Assembly: GCF_946222815.1 (NCBI RefSeq)
Contig: NZ_CAMJRK010000030.1
Coordinates: forward strand, 1-15,112
Direction of reading: 5' to 3'
Source of the DNA: an uncultured Leuconostoc sp.
GTDB taxonomy: Bacteria > Bacillota > Bacilli > Lactobacillales > Lactobacillaceae
Length of the DNA stretch: 15,112 bases
The position numbers were made by a program, and so were the translations under genes. Each line of letters starts with the position of its first letter. Position 1 is the first letter of the stretch. The notes below the pieces were generated by a model. It made no database searches. It was not told the origin of the DNA and saw nothing but the letters and a program-made list of their open reading frames with translations. This document shows positions 14,081-15,112 of this stretch, in pieces.

Positions 14081-14494
14081 ATGGCACCAGGACAAGTAGC
14101 GCTCATTATTTTTGCAGTAGCCTTTCTATTGTTAGTATTGTTCATTGGTTTTTTCTTGCTTAAACTGACAAGATCTTTAGATATTATTACATTAGATGTC
14201 GACAGTATTGCGCGATCAAGTAATGAAATTCTTGGCAATGCTAATACGCTACTAAATGATGTCAATGGTAAAGTCAAGACATTGGATCCAACTGTGCAGG
14301 CAGTGGCAGAGATGTCGACGACCGTGTCGCAATTAAATGCAACTATTCAAAATGTTACAAATAAGTTTTCAACTGCAAAAGCAGCAACAAGTTTTGGGGC
14401 CAGTAGCGTTGCTACAGCTGTTGCCAAACAGGCAGCCAAATCTGTCATGGGCAGATATAAGAACAAAAAATCAACTAAAAAGGAGAACAAGTAA
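14081..14494 (+). CDS. DUF948 membrane-anchored protein (YtxG-like)
   Basis: A 137-residue protein with one N-terminal membrane span (about 5-28), then a helical segment with the DUF948 pattern (LTRSLDIITLDVDSIARSSNEIL, about 29-51), an amphipathic stretch resembling a methyl-accepting-type coil (TTVSQLNATIQNVTNKFS), and a very basic C-terminus (RYKNKKSTKKENK). The function of DUF948 is unknown. In Bacillus subtilis the relative YtxG sits beside YtxH in a general-stress operon. Here it has the best ribosome site of the window (AGGAGGA, 14069-14075) and its stop abuts the ytxH ATG, so the two are surely cotranscribed. Confidence 0.85.
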   Translation: MAPGQVALIIFAVAFLLLVLFIGFFLLKLTRSLDIITLDVDSIARSSNEILGNANTLLNDVNGKVKTLDPTVQAVAEMSTTVSQLNATIQNVTNKFSTAKAATSFGASSVATAVAKQAAKSVMGRYKNKKSTKKENK

Positions 14495-15079
14495 ATGTCA
14501 AAAGTAAAAAGTTTTTTAGCAGGAATTTTAGCTGGAGCCGCTGCTATTGCAGCTTTTAAGGCTTTACCAAAAGATAAGCAAAGGGAATTGAAATTAAAAG
14601 CAAGCCAAACAGGTGATCACCTGCGTGATAAAGCTTATGACGTAGCATATGCAGCTTCTGATTTAGCAGGGAATGTTACTGATAAAGCAAAAGAAAAAGC
14701 TTCTGAATTGAAATCAAAAGGTCAAATTAAGTACGGGGAACAACTTGATATGGCTGCTGATCATGTTAAAAATTTAACGGATCAGGCATCACCTTATGTT
14801 GATAAAGCCAAAGACATAGCAACAACTTATGCTGATAAAGCGCACAATTCGTTAGATGATTTACGTGAAAAGTTTAGTAATGAAGATATTGAATTGACGC
14901 AAGATGATTTAACTTTGGAAGAAGCTTTACAGGATTTATCCGAAGAGGCAAAAGAAGAAGCTCAAGCAGCAACTGAAGTAGTCACAGTGACCGCTAAAGA
15001 CGCGAACGATGTTGTCGAAGAAAAACTTGATAAAGTAACTGATGATGTAAACAACAAGATTGATGACATAAAAAATTAA
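14495..15079 (+). CDS. ytxH: YtxH-domain protein with long acidic helical tail
   Basis: A 194-residue protein with a YtxH-type N-terminus: a short hydrophobic, glycine/alanine-rich anchor (6-24, FLAGILAGAAAIAAFKALP), then a lysine-rich helix. Residues about 35-125 are an alanine/lysine/aspartate amphipathic helix with recurring DKAK/DKAY/DKAH units, reminiscent of LEA group-3 repeats. The tail (about 127-194) is strongly acidic and without cysteine or tryptophan. Typical YtxH proteins are nearer 100-150 residues, so this one is extended. The role is unknown; membrane or cell-envelope stress is the usual guess. It starts immediately after the upstream stop with AAGGAGAA (14480-14487) as ribosome site. 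Confidence 0.8.
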   Translation: MSKVKSFLAGILAGAAAIAAFKALPKDKQRELKLKASQTGDHLRDKAYDVAYAASDLAGNVTDKAKEKASELKSKGQIKYGEQLDMAADHVKNLTDQASPYVDKAKDIATTYADKAHNSLDDLREKFSNEDIELTQDDLTLEEALQDLSEEAKEEAQAATEVVTVTAKDANDVVEEKLDKVTDDVNNKIDDIKN

Positions 15080-15112
15080 TTTACAAACTAAGAGGTTCAA
15101 ATTCGTTAGATT

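Noticed and set aside
15089..15112. GGTTCAAATTC resembling a tRNA T-loop at the window end
   Set aside because: The flanking bases do not form a T stem, and there is no room for the rest of a tRNA after the ytxH stop at 15079.

Overview
This is an AT-rich, fully plus-strand, gene-dense segment of a chromosome from a low-GC Gram-positive bacterium. Protein character and gene order (yqeH-yhbY-nadD-yqeK-rsfS-yqeM-tmcAL-yceD, acyP-yidC-ysgA, secG-rnr-smpB, rny) point to a lactic acid bacterium. The Leuconostoc/Weissella branch of Lactobacillaceae is my best guess; that placement is inference from residue-level familiarity, not a database match. No mobile element, rRNA, tRNA, CRISPR array or defence locus is visible. 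It reads as core genome.

Region 1 (1-5026) is a tightly packed operon. It holds the 3' end of the circularly permuted GTPase YqeH, the CRM-domain RNA-binding protein YhbY, NadD (NAD synthesis), YqeK (HD-domain Ap4A hydrolase), RsfS (ribosome silencing), a SAM-dependent methyltransferase (YqeM), TmcAL (tRNA-Met ac4C synthesis) and a DUF177/YceD protein. Overlapping starts and stops are common. A hairpin terminator followed at once by an extended -10 box splits the group between rsfS and yqeM. The theme is ribosome assembly, tRNA modification and nucleotide/NAD metabolism.

Region 2 (5035-8991) has its own promoter. It encodes an OmpR-class response regulator, its histidine kinase with a very short extracytoplasmic loop, and an acylphosphatase whose gene overlaps the kinase gene. 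Then come the membrane insertase YidC, from its own extended -10 promoter, and a YsgA-type SpoU RNA methyltransferase. Region 3 (8992-12340) is secG, rnr (RNase R) and smpB: secretion channel plus nonstop-mRNA surveillance. Region 4 (12341-13975) is rny (RNase Y) with a good sigma-A promoter. Region 5 (13976-15079) is a DUF948 gene and a YtxH gene, preceded by a 16-bp perfect inverted repeat that overlaps the presumed promoter.

The points most worth a second look are: a NadD with substitutions in several catalytic motifs; a YidC without the lipobox cysteine; the kinase-acylphosphatase overlap; a methyltransferase start with no Shine-Dalgarno and a 16-codon mini-ORF through the upstream terminator; the inverted repeat before the DUF948 gene; and the recurrent fusion of terminator and promoter at gene junctions. 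I see no clear new multi-gene system; the candidates are local peculiarities in core genes.
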